Assembly (NCBI GenBank): GCA_035079385.1
Contig: JAVHKY010000009.1
Span: forward strand, 930,001 to 994,000
DNA length: 64,000 bases
Direction of reading: 5' to 3'
Origin: Aspidiotus rigidus
Lineage: Eukaryota > Arthropoda > Insecta > Hemiptera > Diaspididae
Shown here: in pieces, positions 12,537-21,643 of the stretch
How positions within the stretch are numbered: the first letter of the stretch is position 1
Layout: every line of letters begins with the position of its first letter
Translations under genes and position numbers: made by a program
Notes under the pieces: model-generated
The model's database searches: none
What the model saw: the letters and a program-made list of their open reading frames with translations, nothing else
What the model was told of the DNA's origin: nothing

Positions 12537-12675
12537 CTTTTTCACTCATTTCTCATCAATCCTCAAGTTTCCATTTATGAGCTACAAGCAGCCAGATTTC
12601 TCACTTTTTACTCATCTTTCTTCACTTTTCCTCGATCCTCAAGTTTCTATTTATGATAGCTACAAGCTGTCAAAT
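12530..12675. repeat. Imperfect tandem duplication of about 70 bp
   Basis: Two copies of a TCTCACTTTTT...CTCAAGTTTC.ATTTATGA...GCTACAAGC block follow each other. They lie between the minisatellite and the first gene of the PolB block. Confidence 0.7.
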
Positions 12676-12919
12676 ATTTTACTTTTTCACTCATATTTCA
12701 GCAATTTTAATCGATTCACAAAACTACTCAAGTTCCATGTTCTAGGTCAACAGTTATGGATTCCTGAAATTTTCATTCAATTTTCTTCACTTTTAAAGGC
12801 TCAAAAAATTCTTCACTTTTATTTTGCCAAAAAACGTGACCAGATTTTCTTGTTCAATTAATTGTTCTCATCCAACTTTTTTCAAGCAACTTTTCTATTT
12901 AAAAATTTATTCAATATAA

Positions 12920-13219
12920 ATGGAGGTCTATGAAGGTTCTTTTGTTGGATTAAATGAATTTGATTTCAAAAATATTATACCATATTTTAAAGACCCAGTT
13001 GCAAGATTAAGACCAAAATATGAAACATTGATGGATCCCTTATCAGATAAAATTCATCATTTACCTGAAGATAAAAGAATAAAATATACTAAATTCATGA
13101 TGAATATTATCGCTCATTTAAGCGCTTTATCAAGAATTATTGAAAAAGAAATAAAAAATCTAAACCTACCTTGTGATGATTTTGAAACTGATGTCGAGAT
13201 AAACTATATAGAAAATTAA
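12920..13219 (+). CDS. Small hypothetical protein of the PolB block (99 aa)
   Basis: ATG at 12920 opens a 99-codon frame with AT-rich codon use like the polymerase gene. The protein is mixed-charge, with a helical stretch (NIIAHLSALSRIIEKEIKN) and an acidic C-terminus. No known domain is recognised. It is oriented against its neighbour: its stop overlaps the end of the next gene tail-to-tail by 4 bases. A broken second copy of its C-terminal half lies at about 13480-13640, which supports it being a real gene of the element. Confidence 0.5.
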   Translation: MEVYEGSFVGLNEFDFKNIIPYFKDPVARLRPKYETLMDPLSDKIHHLPEDKRIKYTKFMMNIIAHLSALSRIIEKEIKNLNLPCDDFETDVEINYIEN

Positions 13220-13428
13220 TCCTCTTCTGAGACAATATCTGATTCAAAATCATCCTCTCTTATTGGTGATTTTTCACAGTTATTATTAGGTGTATCTATC
13301 TTTCTATCTTTTTCTTTTGTTCTCTCTCTTGCCCTATCTCTCCATTTATTGTAATATTCTTTATATTCTTCTTCATATATCTTCATTTTGGGAAATTCAA
13401 TCATTATATTTATATAGAAAAATTCCAA
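13216..13428 (-). CDS. Small charged hypothetical protein (70 aa)
   Basis: Lys/Arg/Glu-rich protein (EEEYKEYYNKWRDRARERTK) with an acidic end (DDFESDIVSEED). No recognised family. It reads in the same direction as the polymerase and is last in the leftward gene row. Short, so a chance frame is possible. In favour are the tail-to-tail overlap with the 99-aa gene and an ordinary start. Confidence 0.4.
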   Translation of the reverse strand: MEFFYINIMIEFPKMKIYEEEYKEYYNKWRDRARERTKEKDRKIDTPNNNCEKSPIREDDFESDIVSEED

Positions 13429-13479
13429 TAATCATTTTAAAAAAGGTTGACTAAATTTAGAACTTATTGTCATATACTT

Positions 13480-13640
13480 GTTAAAAGATGAGAAAGAAAA
13501 TACACTAAATTTATAATAAATATCATCACCATGCAAGTACCGGTATTTTATTTGGAATTATTGAAAAAGAAATAAAAGATTGTGAAAGTAATACTTCCCA
13601 TCATAAGAAAGTGATGTTGAAATAACTTATATTTCTAGTA
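13480..13640 (+). pseudogene. Degenerate partial duplicate of the 99-aa gene
   Basis: The DNA around GGAATTATTGAAAAAGAAAT and AAATACACTAAATT matches 13085-13215 of the intact gene, including the IIEKEIK region and the GATGTTGA end. Gaps and stops break it. It shows a local duplication inside the element followed by decay. Confidence 0.55.
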
Positions 13641-13710
13641 TAAAAAAATAATCACTATTTATTCATTTATCTATTTTCTGTTCCCTGATCAGATTTATTT
13701 CCCAAGTTAT

Positions 13711-13986
13711 TCACATTCTCAACCGCAAAGGTTGATAGGTTCTTTTAAGATTATCACAAGATGTGCTAGCTGATAGTGAGTTGTCATCTGGTTCATTGAT
13801 TATCTCTATATCTGATTCATTCCCTGATTCATATCCCAGATCAACTTCAGGTTGTGGATCATAAAATTGAATATCATCCCAAAATGGTCTACCACCTAAA
13901 AACATGATTTCTGCACTTTTGATTGCTCTTATAACTTCCATGTACTCTTCAGAATTTTGTTCAAAATGAACTTCATAGACATCCAT
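13711..13986 (-). CDS. Small acidic hypothetical protein (91 aa)
   Basis: Starts MDVYEVHFEQNSEEY and continues with an acidic middle (LGYESGNESDIEIINEPDD) and a basic end. No family recognised. It lies 47 bases downstream of the polymerase stop in the same direction, so it is probably part of the same gene row. The MDVYE start resembles the MEVYE start of the 99-aa protein, a weak hint that they are related. Confidence 0.5.
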   Translation of the reverse strand: MDVYEVHFEQNSEEYMEVIRAIKSAEIMFLGGRPFWDDIQFYDPQPEVDLGYESGNESDIEIINEPDDNSLSASTSCDNLKRTYQPLRLRM

Positions 13987-14033
13987 ATTTTTCTATGTTC
14001 ATAAACATCTGTAGACTAGATTTGCTTATATTT

Positions 14034-16814
14034 TTATACTTTTTCTTCAATAACTCCATTTTTATTGAGATTTTTTAAATGATGAATAAAATTATTTTTT
14101 TCTACATTGACCTTATAATGGCCCCAAGGTAATGTATCAGTTTCATCTTTAAATAGACATCTTTTATCATCAAATGCAGTTAATCCTCTCTTGTTCTGCT
14201 CAATAGTATAAATATCATGTTTTGTACTCCTTATCATCTTTTGTTTAATAGTCTTAGTTATTTTCTTTTCTAAACACATCTTATAATCATTATGAGTTAT
14301 CTGATTTTTAATAATATTCTTCTTTACTCCTTTAGCTTTCTTCATTTCATTATTTGTAGCAAAAACTTTATTAGAATATAATTTAGAAGCAAGTCCTATA
14401 AATTCCTCTAAAATTTTTCCATTCATCTCATCTTTAAATTTCCCTAATACCTTTTTATTCACTTGTGGTAAACCATAAATATTATCTTTCTTATAATCTG
14501 ATGTATCAAATTCATCAATCATACCTTTGATATCTTCATAGAAGTCTTCTGTTTTTATAGAAATAATTAATGAATCTGTATCTGTATATAATAATTTTAT
14601 TCTATCTCCATATCTTTCTTTCAGCCTATAATAGAAATCATACATAAGAGTTTTTGAAATATCTAAGATAGCTACTCCCACATAAATTGGTTGGTTGAAT
14701 TTAATCATTGTTCTTTTCATTTGTACAGCTGCAAGATTTCTTCCAAAAAATGTTGATTTCTCAAAATTAGGCTTTGAAACATATTTAGTATATTTATTAC
14801 CTTCTGAAATTAATTTTATATCAACATGCTTTCTAACATTCATCATGGTTCTACCAAAAACAGAATTATTCATTAATTTAAAGAAATCCTTTTCAAAATC
14901 ATTCTTAGCTTTTTTCCTTAGTTCTGTATTCTTTTCAATATATACTTTCATCCAGTCGGATTGATCAAATTTTATAACTCTGTGAATTTTTTCCAATTTC
15001 AATCCAGCTTCAAGAGCTTGTTTAAGATTTAAATAATGAAGAACATATTTCTTTTTGTCATATAATGTAGTGAATAATTTTGGAAGTTGATTATTATCAA
15101 TTACATTTTCTGGACAATAGGGTAGATCAGAATGTTTATCATGTAATTCCTTTGGGTATTTTAAATCTACTTCAAAAAGATATCCAATTTCCCGATCATC
15201 TTTCATTTTTAAAATTCTATTCTTATCGAAATATTCTGGATTTCTCCATTCAAATCCACCATATGGTAAGTATTTACTCATAGCCCATCCATATAAATTA
15301 TTTGCATCTAAATATTGAATGAATACTGAATTCTTATTTTTATCAAATTTCTTCCCCATGTACTTATTATTAGCCTTTGCATATCTGTTTGAACATTGAG
15401 AAATTCCACCTCGTTTAGCTCTTTCAAACATTAATAACATATCTACATCAGTTAATAATTCCAACTTTTGTTTAGTTGTTTTCAGCATACAATCCCAAGC
15501 AAATCCAGGAGTTGTGTAATACCAAACTGGATCTAATTTATAAATTTTAATCGATGTTTCTCTGAAATTTTCCATGATATCAGTCAATAAGAGTACATCT
15601 ATTGTATTATATAACATAGTAAATTCTTTCATATTTTTTATATCAAAATACTTCCAAATTTCTTGCGCATAATGATATTCTCCATCATCAACATGTTCAT
15701 CATTTAATAGATTATAAAAGTTTTCTTTTAAGGGTAATTTTGTTTCACTATACTTTTCTAAGGAATTCATATAATCATATGGATAAGCTAATTTTTTACT
15801 TAATAATTTGAATAAATACTTCCTTTCCATTTCAGATAAGTTTTTAGGTACTTTTTCATTGAACCATTTCTTTAAATTTTTGAAGTGACATCTTTTTAAA
15901 TTTTTAGCTAATTCAGATAATGAACTTGATAGAAATTTATATGAATCTAAAAATCTCAACTCAATATTATTGTTAACTGTTTCTCCTTTTGAATTTTTAT
16001 AACCAGAATCATATTTTACAATTTTAGAAAATGATATATATTTTTCTTCATTATTTGGTATTAATTTAATGTTATCATAATCCTCTCCAAATTCTCTAAC
16101 AAATAAATGTGCATCATATCCAGAGAAATTATGAAAATAAATTGGAATAAATCTAGGAACTCTATAATTAAGATTACAAACATTATGAGCTGCTCCTCTA
16201 TATTCTCCAGTTAAATGATCATGATCTCTAACTTTTATTTTATTACCAAATTCACTTCCACGTGCGACATCTAATAGTTCTTCTAACTTTGATAGTTCAC
16301 CATTAAGTTCTCTTTTCCTATCTTCTTCATCTTCATTTTCTATCTTCAATAAAATATTACGAATAATATCAATTTTCTTATTAAATACTCGAATTTCTTT
16401 TTCCACAAGAGGTGGAGTATCTTCAAGTTTTCTTTCACAAATATGACACTTTTTTACATTTTTAAATTCAATTTTTTGTGTCTCAGATAATTCTTTCATT
16501 TTTATTTTCTTATCTAAATATTCTCTTGCAATGAAAATTGCATCTTCTTTTAGTTTCTCATACAATTTCTTTGGAGCATCTAAGCCAAAATATTCAAATA
16601 GATTTTCTTGAATTTCTCCATTAGCATACTTAATATAATAGACAAAACTAATTGGAAAATGTCTTTGAAGCTTTATTGTATAAGATTCATACTTCTCAAC
16701 TTCTTCTTTAGTCTTATTTAATTTTTTGCTTAGTTTTTCTATCTTTTCATTCATTTGTCTCATTTTATTGAGCTTTCTTATAAGACTTTCAAAATCTGCA
16801 TAGGTATATAACAA
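14034..16814 (-). CDS. Protein-primed family-B DNA polymerase, main part (exonuclease, HNH-like insert and polymerase)
   Basis: This 926-codon frame holds the catalytic body of a PolB of the Polinton/adintovirus/bidnavirus kind. Exo I is ADFES at 6-10. A Cys/His cluster follows (CHIC at 123-126, then DHDHLTGEYRGAAHNVC at 197-213), typical of the HNH-like insert in these polymerases. Exo II is FHNFSGYDAH at 227-236. Exo III is Y402-NTID. Motif A is DANNLYG at 503-509, motif B is KLMNNSVFG at 646-654, and motif C is YTDTDS at 743-748. A KAKGV block lies near the C-terminus. All expected catalytic acids are present. The true N-terminus lies in two other frames upstream (17250-18230 and 16789-17268), so the start given here is only where this frame opens. 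It would replicate a linear genome from a terminal protein. As it stands the gene is broken. Confidence 0.9.
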   Translation of the reverse strand: MLYTYADFESLIRKLNKMRQMNEKIEKLSKKLNKTKEEVEKYESYTIKLQRHFPISFVYYIKYANGEIQENLFEYFGLDAPKKLYEKLKEDAIFIAREYLDKKIKMKELSETQKIEFKNVKKCHICERKLEDTPPLVEKEIRVFNKKIDIIRNILLKIENEDEEDRKRELNGELSKLEELLDVARGSEFGNKIKVRDHDHLTGEYRGAAHNVCNLNYRVPRFIPIYFHNFSGYDAHLFVREFGEDYDNIKLIPNNEEKYISFSKIVKYDSGYKNSKGETVNNNIELRFLDSYKFLSSSLSELAKNLKRCHFKNLKKWFNEKVPKNLSEMERKYLFKLLSKKLAYPYDYMNSLEKYSETKLPLKENFYNLLNDEHVDDGEYHYAQEIWKYFDIKNMKEFTMLYNTIDVLLLTDIMENFRETSIKIYKLDPVWYYTTPGFAWDCMLKTTKQKLELLTDVDMLLMFERAKRGGISQCSNRYAKANNKYMGKKFDKNKNSVFIQYLDANNLYGWAMSKYLPYGGFEWRNPEYFDKNRILKMKDDREIGYLFEVDLKYPKELHDKHSDLPYCPENVIDNNQLPKLFTTLYDKKKYVLHYLNLKQALEAGLKLEKIHRVIKFDQSDWMKVYIEKNTELRKKAKNDFEKDFFKLMNNSVFGRTMMNVRKHVDIKLISEGNKYTKYVSKPNFEKSTFFGRNLAAVQMKRTMIKFNQPIYVGVAILDISKTLMYDFYYRLKERYGDRIKLLYTDTDSLIISIKTEDFYEDIKGMIDEFDTSDYKKDNIYGLPQVNKKVLGKFKDEMNGKILEEFIGLASKLYSNKVFATNNEMKKAKGVKKNIIKNQITHNDYKMCLEKKITKTIKQKMIRSTKHDIYTIEQNKRGLTAFDDKRCLFKDETDTLPWGHYKVNVEKNNFIHHLKNLNKNGVIEEKV

Positions 16815-17268
16815 ATGGAGCTTTCATTGAATGTTTATATTTTTTGAATTCAACAATATTATCAGCTTTATCAGGCAAAATTACTTTTGCAGGTTTATTT
16901 AATCCACAATAATTTTTATGATCTGATAATACTTTTTCACAAGGAAAGCTATTCAAACACATTTTACAAAGATATCTCTTCTTATGATCTTTTGTCAATT
17001 GATGTCTTCCAACTAGTTTCCACAAATCTTTAATTAAGCAGTAATGAGTCTTTCCTTTATTATCTTTTAAAAACAATAAATCAATATGATTTTCTTTTTC
17101 ATCTTTAGTTATTGATAGTGGATAAATTTTACACTGATTATTATGATGATATACATTAATTGATAATCCTCCTTCAATCGTATTATTTTTATTTACTCTA
17201 TTAACAAATTTTTCAATATCATCAACTTTAACTGGAAATTCTATACCTTTTAGAGCTTTATCAAACAT
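16789..17268 (-). pseudogene. Middle segment of the same PolB, separate frame
   Basis: Carries the conserved pre-exonuclease region of this polymerase family: KGIEFPVK, then a zinc-finger-like CKMCLNSFPCEKVLSDHKNYC at about 103-123, and APFVIY just before the break. It overlaps the next frame by 26 bases near 16789-16814, where the protein continues into Exo I in another frame. This is a frameshift in the exonuclease core. It looks like a short insertion, though an assembly error is possible. Confidence 0.8.
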
Positions 17269-18230
17269 ATGTTCATATATTGTCTATATTTACTTACTCT
17301 TTGTGGATCTTTATCTACTGGAAATAGACCTGCTAAAATAGACCATAAATAACATTTATTATCATTCTCATTTTTAACATTTATGATAGCTTTCTTACTT
17401 GCTAAAATTTTAGGAAGTTCAATATATGAACTAGCTATCATTGGATCGTATCTGTTTATATTAATTCTGAATTTATCAATTGATACTAAAGTCCATTGAC
17501 TATTCTCTAAACTATCCTCTATATTTTCATGTCTTTCAATTATATAATCACTAATATTATCATACATTTCATTCATGTTAGTTTCACGAAGAAATATGTA
17601 ATTTTCAGTTTGTAAATGCATTTCAGCAGTCTCAAGAACTTCTGTATTACCTCTTCTTTCATAAGTTGCTGTAACACAGAAATTAGCTCTAATTCCATTA
17701 TGTAAATTTATCCATTTTCTAAGAAGTCCAAAAGTAGGTTTTTTCATAATATCTAAAAACTCTTCCAAATCTTGTATACCCCATTCATTTTGAATTTCAA
17801 ATTGAGTATGTCTGCTTCCAAAATGTTCAACTACAAATCTGGGTATAATTTTTAAATTCTTCTCCTTATTCGGTCCAAATATATCTTCATTATTTCCTTC
17901 AAACTTGAATGGAGTTCCAGTAAGCCATGTATTTATTTCTTCTTTTGTTAGTGTAAAAGTAATTTGCATTCTATTTGCTTGAGGTAATCTGGATTGAGTT
18001 AATTTTTGTAATAAAATAAAATATAATTCATTAAATTTTTCTACTACTTCTCTTCCTCTAAAAGCTATATAAATTCTATACTTTCTTAAATAGTGTTCTA
18101 TTTGTCTTGTAGTTTTATTTGCATAGAAATTATGTACTTTGAAAAACTGAATCCATTGACTAATTTTTGAGTCTTGTCTTCCAGTTCCATTTTTGATAAC
18201 AGTTATAGTGATCTGATTTCTTGTATTCAT
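17250..18230 (-). pseudogene. N-terminal segment of the same PolB (326 aa), ended by a frameshift
   Basis: The ATG at 18230 is the likely start of the polymerase gene. The C-terminal part carries motifs seen upstream of PolB in Polinton and adintovirus-like elements: SSYIELPKIL, KKAIINVKNENDNKCYLWS and PQRVSKY. The frame runs off into a stop at 17250, while homology continues in the frame of 16789-17268, which overlaps it by 19 bases. With the second break this gives three frames for one gene of about 1,400 codons. The N-terminal 200 residues have no recognised domain and may hold the terminal-protein region. Confidence 0.75.
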
Positions 18231-18273
18231 TTTTTCTTATTATATTTAATAGGAAAAAATTTTATAAAGATTT

Positions 18274-18681
18274 TTATTTTTTTCCAATGAGATGATATTT
18301 TGATTTTAAATGTGTTTTATAGGATATAGAATATATAACTGCACCACAAGTACATGTCATTAGGTGTTTTCTTTTTTCATAATCATTTTTCATAATTTCT
18401 TTCATTTTTTCTTTATTTCTTTTATAATATTCCTTAGATGAGGTATTCTTACATTCTTTACACCAGTTTGGTGTTCTACCAAATTCGTGTATATTCTTCA
18501 TTTTTTTACATCTAGTACAATATTTACCACTTTCATATAAATTCATTATAGATGATAATTCTGTTAGAAATTCATCAACACTATATTCTTTAAAAGTTGA
18601 CCCTATCATCTCTGAATCTACAAAAGTTGTCTTACAAGTATCACATAAAACATGATCAGTATCCATGTTATCTACTTGCAA
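18274..18681 (-). CDS. Zinc-finger protein (135 aa)
   Basis: Four CxxC-type pairs are visible: CDTCKTTF at 13-20, CTRCKKMKNIHEFGR near 56-70, WCKECKN near 73-79, and CTCGAVIYSISYKTHLKSKYH near the end, which has C2H2-like spacing. The CxxCKxxKxxxEF...WCKxCxNxxxKEYYxxN pattern resembles zinc-ribbon proteins of large DNA viruses and phages. It lies 43 bases upstream of the PolB start in the same direction. It is probably a nucleic-acid-binding accessory or regulatory protein of the element. The specific role is unknown. Confidence 0.65.
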   Translation of the reverse strand: MQVDNMDTDHVLCDTCKTTFVDSEMIGSTFKEYSVDEFLTELSSIMNLYESGKYCTRCKKMKNIHEFGRTPNWCKECKNTSSKEYYKRNKEKMKEIMKNDYEKRKHLMTCTCGAVIYSISYKTHLKSKYHLIGKK

Positions 18682-18754
18682 GATTTACACAAAGTTGTTA
18701 GTACAAGAAACTTGTGTTGAATAATTATTTAAATAGAAATAAATTTCTAATAAG

Positions 18755-18965
18755 AATTTAATATGAAAAAAATAGACAAAAAACCTTCCATACCAAGACA
18801 TAAAATAGATATAAAACCTTCTCAAAATAGATATAAAACCTTCACAAAACCTTCTCAAAATAGACTGAAACCTTTCAAGATATAAAATAGACATAAAACC
18901 TTCTAAGACATAAAAAATAGACATAAAACCTCCTAAGACATAAAAATAGATATAAAAATAGAATC
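18755..18965. repeat. AT-rich minisatellite
   Basis: Repeats of about 20-28 bp built from AAAATAGAYATAAAACCTTCT and CTAAGACAT, roughly eight imperfect copies. The open frame across it on the minus strand is an artefact of the repeat. Confidence 0.85.
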
Positions 18966-18976
18966 AACTTAGGTAA

Positions 18977-19687
18977 TTATTTTTTATTTTTAATAATTAT
19001 TTCATCATTATCCTTAATTCCTCTTGGTGCATCTCTACCATTCAAACCAAATTCTTTTTTCTTTTCATTAATATACTTTCCATTTACTATTATTTGTGAA
19101 TTATCAACATTAATATATCCATCTTCAATTTTAAAATCAGAAAAGCAAACTCCTAAATTTTCAGTAAATTCTGCAATACTATTAGCTTTAGTCTTACCAA
19201 AATTCATTGGAGTCACAACAATTTGATTTTTCAAGTCAATAATTTTTTTATTTTTTAGCTGCATAGATTCTACTTGTTTTTTACCTTTTTCACTCAATTC
19301 CTTTTTCATTTCTTCTAATTCTTTATTCAATTGTTTCATTCTTTTATTATTTTCTTCAATTATATCATCTTTTTGTTTCATTACTTGATTATTAGCTTGG
19401 GATAATCTCTTTAATTGACCCCCTGCTTTATTAACTGCAGCCATTAATACCCTAAAACAGAAAAATAAATTTGTAACTTTCAAAATACATATTTTCTCAT
19501 TTTCAAATTCCATCAAATCAAGATTATTTTTTTTATAAACTTCATGTAATTGATTAATTATAGTTTGACTCGATGATTTTATTGTATCTTTCAATTCTCT
19601 GATTTCAGGATAATTTGAAACTAATAAATTGACATAATCCATTTCTTCTTTTGAAATTGAGTAGTTATTAATTACCGAGAGAATCAT
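18977..19687 (-). CDS. Coiled-coil protein of the PolB block (236 aa)
   Basis: Residues about 90-165 form a strong predicted coiled coil (repeated QLNKELEEMKKELSEKGK-like heptads). The C-terminal 70 residues look like a compact beta-rich domain ending in DNDEIIIKNKK. No family recognised. It is first in the leftward row and could be a structural or scaffold protein. Near residues 68-78 a cluster of hydrophobic residues (VTNLFFCFRVL) interrupts the pattern; a very short GT...AG segment there is too small to be a normal intron. Confidence 0.6.
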   Translation of the reverse strand: MILSVINNYSISKEEMDYVNLLVSNYPEIRELKDTIKSSSQTIINQLHEVYKKNNLDLMEFENEKICILKVTNLFFCFRVLMAAVNKAGGQLKRLSQANNQVMKQKDDIIEENNKRMKQLNKELEEMKKELSEKGKKQVESMQLKNKKIIDLKNQIVVTPMNFGKTKANSIAEFTENLGVCFSDFKIEDGYINVDNSQIIVNGKYINEKKKEFGLNGRDAPRGIKDNDEIIIKNKK

Positions 19688-19858
19688 TTTGCTTTTTATT
19701 TATTATAAAGAAATTTTTATTTTTTAAAACCATGTACCAAACTGTATACCATACTATATACCAAACCATATACCATATACTATATACAGTATACCAAACC
19801 ATGGACCATATCATATACTATGTACAGTATACCATAAATGAAAATTTTTTATTTATAA
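19688..19858. promoter_or_regulatory. Divergent intergenic region with TATAC-rich repeats
   Basis: This 171-bp gap separates the leftward row (start at 19687) from the rightward gene (start at 19859). It holds tandem variants of ACCATATACTATATAC and TACAGTATACC, some palindromic. The position suits a bidirectional promoter or replication-linked site. This is inference from position and repeats only. Confidence 0.45.
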
Positions 19859-20239
19859 ATGGAACTGGAGAAAATAAAAGAACTGATGATTAATTTTGAT
19901 TTCATAAAAAATCCTGTTTCTCAATTTATTAAAAAATATAATGTGTCAGATTCTTTTGTACGGAAAAAATTGAAATTATGGAATATTCCACATGCAACAA
20001 AAAAGAGAAATATTCTCACTCCTAGAAATAGATTAGGTCAATTTTGTTTATCAAGCCAAATTAATCAGACAGTAACTACTAACACAACTCATATAAACAG
20101 TAGAGTCAAAAATGAGATCACCCAGCAAAAGATTTTTAAAAATAAAAAATTTCCAGAAAATCCTCCAGACATAAGTGATGAATGGGAAACAATTAATTTG
20201 AATGAATCAGATAAAAAAATTTACAGAAATAAAAAATAA
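19859..20239 (+). CDS. Small HTH-like protein (126 aa)
   Basis: The N-terminal 50 residues (NPVSQFIKKYNVSDSFVRK followed by a basic stretch) resemble a helix-turn-helix of the Psq/recombinase type. The middle is Ser/Thr/Asn-rich and the C-terminus acidic then basic. The codons are AT-rich like the rest of the block. It diverges from the leftward row across a repeat-rich gap, and it is the last gene before the host-like repeats begin at about 20.3 kb. A DNA-binding regulator is possible but unproven. Confidence 0.55.
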   Translation: MELEKIKELMINFDFIKNPVSQFIKKYNVSDSFVRKKLKLWNIPHATKKRNILTPRNRLGQFCLSSQINQTVTTNTTHINSRVKNEITQQKIFKNKKFPENPPDISDEWETINLNESDKKIYRNKK

Positions 20240-20333
20240 GTCGGAAAGTCAGAACCTCACGCTCGCGTTATCATAAAATATCTACTCTAGCTCTCCTATC
20301 GACGTAAGAGAGAATCAATGCCGATCGAGTGAT

Positions 20334-21194
20334 ATGGACTGTGTTATTGTGACGTCACAACTATCGATATCATGGATGAAAAGATCGATTTTGTCCATTT
20401 AGCATTTTGCTCCCATAAGAAATACATGTGGAGCAGAGATCACTACTCTACCAATTGAATATAAAAAATGATACGGTCAAGAGATTTTTTTTACAAGTAG
20501 CAAGAAGTTGATAAATTTGAAATATCAACTTTTCTGTAAATTTTAACATCTCATATTAAATTAATACCATGCACGGTATAAGATGAAGAGGTAATGACAC
20601 AATGCTAAAATCGTGTCCGCAGTTTTGAAGTTGTACATACAAACTTCCGCTAGGTTTGCAGCGAACACTCGGGCTGTTTCCCTGTTCCTTCTACACCCCA
20701 CCTGCGCCGAGACGGTACCGTTGGTACCCTAGTATTGATGAAATTTCCAAGGATTATAAAAAATCCAAGAATTTACTTAGAAGGGTGGTTCTTTCAAAAT
20801 TTTATAGAGTAGATTAAATGGTATTTTTATGCCAAATATGAAATGCATCGGCTGATTCCTGATCCTGCAATAAATTTTTGAAAGTAGCGGCGTTCCCATA
20901 AGACTCTGTACATTACCCATCACTTTCATCACGAGCGCTGCGCTCGGGATGTTCAGAACTACTTCAAAATCACGGACAGCGTTTACCACAGTCAGAATAC
21001 GTTCGTGTCACTACCTCTTCATCTTATACCGTGATACCATGGTCATCTTTGCTCCGCATGTATTTCTTATGGGAGCAAAATGCCGAATGGACAAATTTTC
21101 AGCAGAATAGGTACTTCTGCCAGAAATAGCTCACTCACACTTATGCATCTTGCACTCACACTCATGTTGCGTTATCACAAATAACACAGTCCAT
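20334..21194. mobile_element. Older inverted-repeat element interrupted by a MITE
   Basis: ATGGACTGTGTTATT at 20334 matches the reverse complement at about 21180-21194. The inner arms share TTTGTCCATT and GCATTTTGCTCCCATAAGAA near 20390-20440 and 21045-21110. The same arm recurs at 38.1-38.45 kb, so this is a repeat family. The middle is occupied by the hAT-type MITE at 20572-21033. Confidence 0.65.
20572..21033. mobile_element. hAT-like MITE, 462 bp, with 8-bp target duplication
   Basis: Terminal inverted repeats CACGGTATAAGATGAAGAGG... are at least 28 bp long with one mismatch. They are flanked on both sides by ATACCATG (20564-20571 and 21034-21041). An 8-bp duplication and a CA-start terminus fit the hAT superfamily. 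No transposase is encoded. Confidence 0.88.
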
Positions 21195-21643
21195 TCTGCG
21201 TGGTTGTAGTCTTCGCGAGTCTGATACGCGCGTGTGTTTTACAAGGAACAAGTCCAGGGATCCGATGCGTAAAGTGAGAAATCTTATACGTTTTCATGGA
21301 TTTATTAACAACTCTTTTACAATATATACAAAGATTACAAACGTTCAAACTCATTAATTAATTATTAATACGTCATAGCACGAAGCGCACGAAGCAATCA
21401 AGAACTGTACGACAGAGACAAAACGATACGGTACAATACAGGGTCGAGGGTTCGTTACTTTCTCATAAAGGTAAACAAGACGGGTGATAATTTATCATCA
21501 CTTTCCGTCTTTCCATTGTCCATACAAAACGAATTCACGCGGTTTTAGAACGCACTCCTGTGCTTGCCAACTTTCAGTTTTGGGACGTGAGCTGACAAGC
21601 AATGCTTTCAGTGGTTGGTTATCAGTTTTCACTAAAACGAAAA
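21195..21643. other. Short gap before the orphan gene
   Basis: No gene recognised. Probably the promoter or 5' UTR side of the gene starting at 21644. Possible acceptors (CTTTCAG, TTATCAG) lie shortly before the ATG, so an upstream exon is possible. Confidence 0.35.

Noticed and set aside
18685..18924. 79-aa minus-strand protein
   Set aside because: It reads through the AT-rich minisatellite and repeats a short peptide; no independent coding signal.
19440..19490. Intron in the coiled-coil gene
   Set aside because: A GT...AG segment exists near the hydrophobic interruption but is only about 26 bases, too short for a spliceosomal intron.
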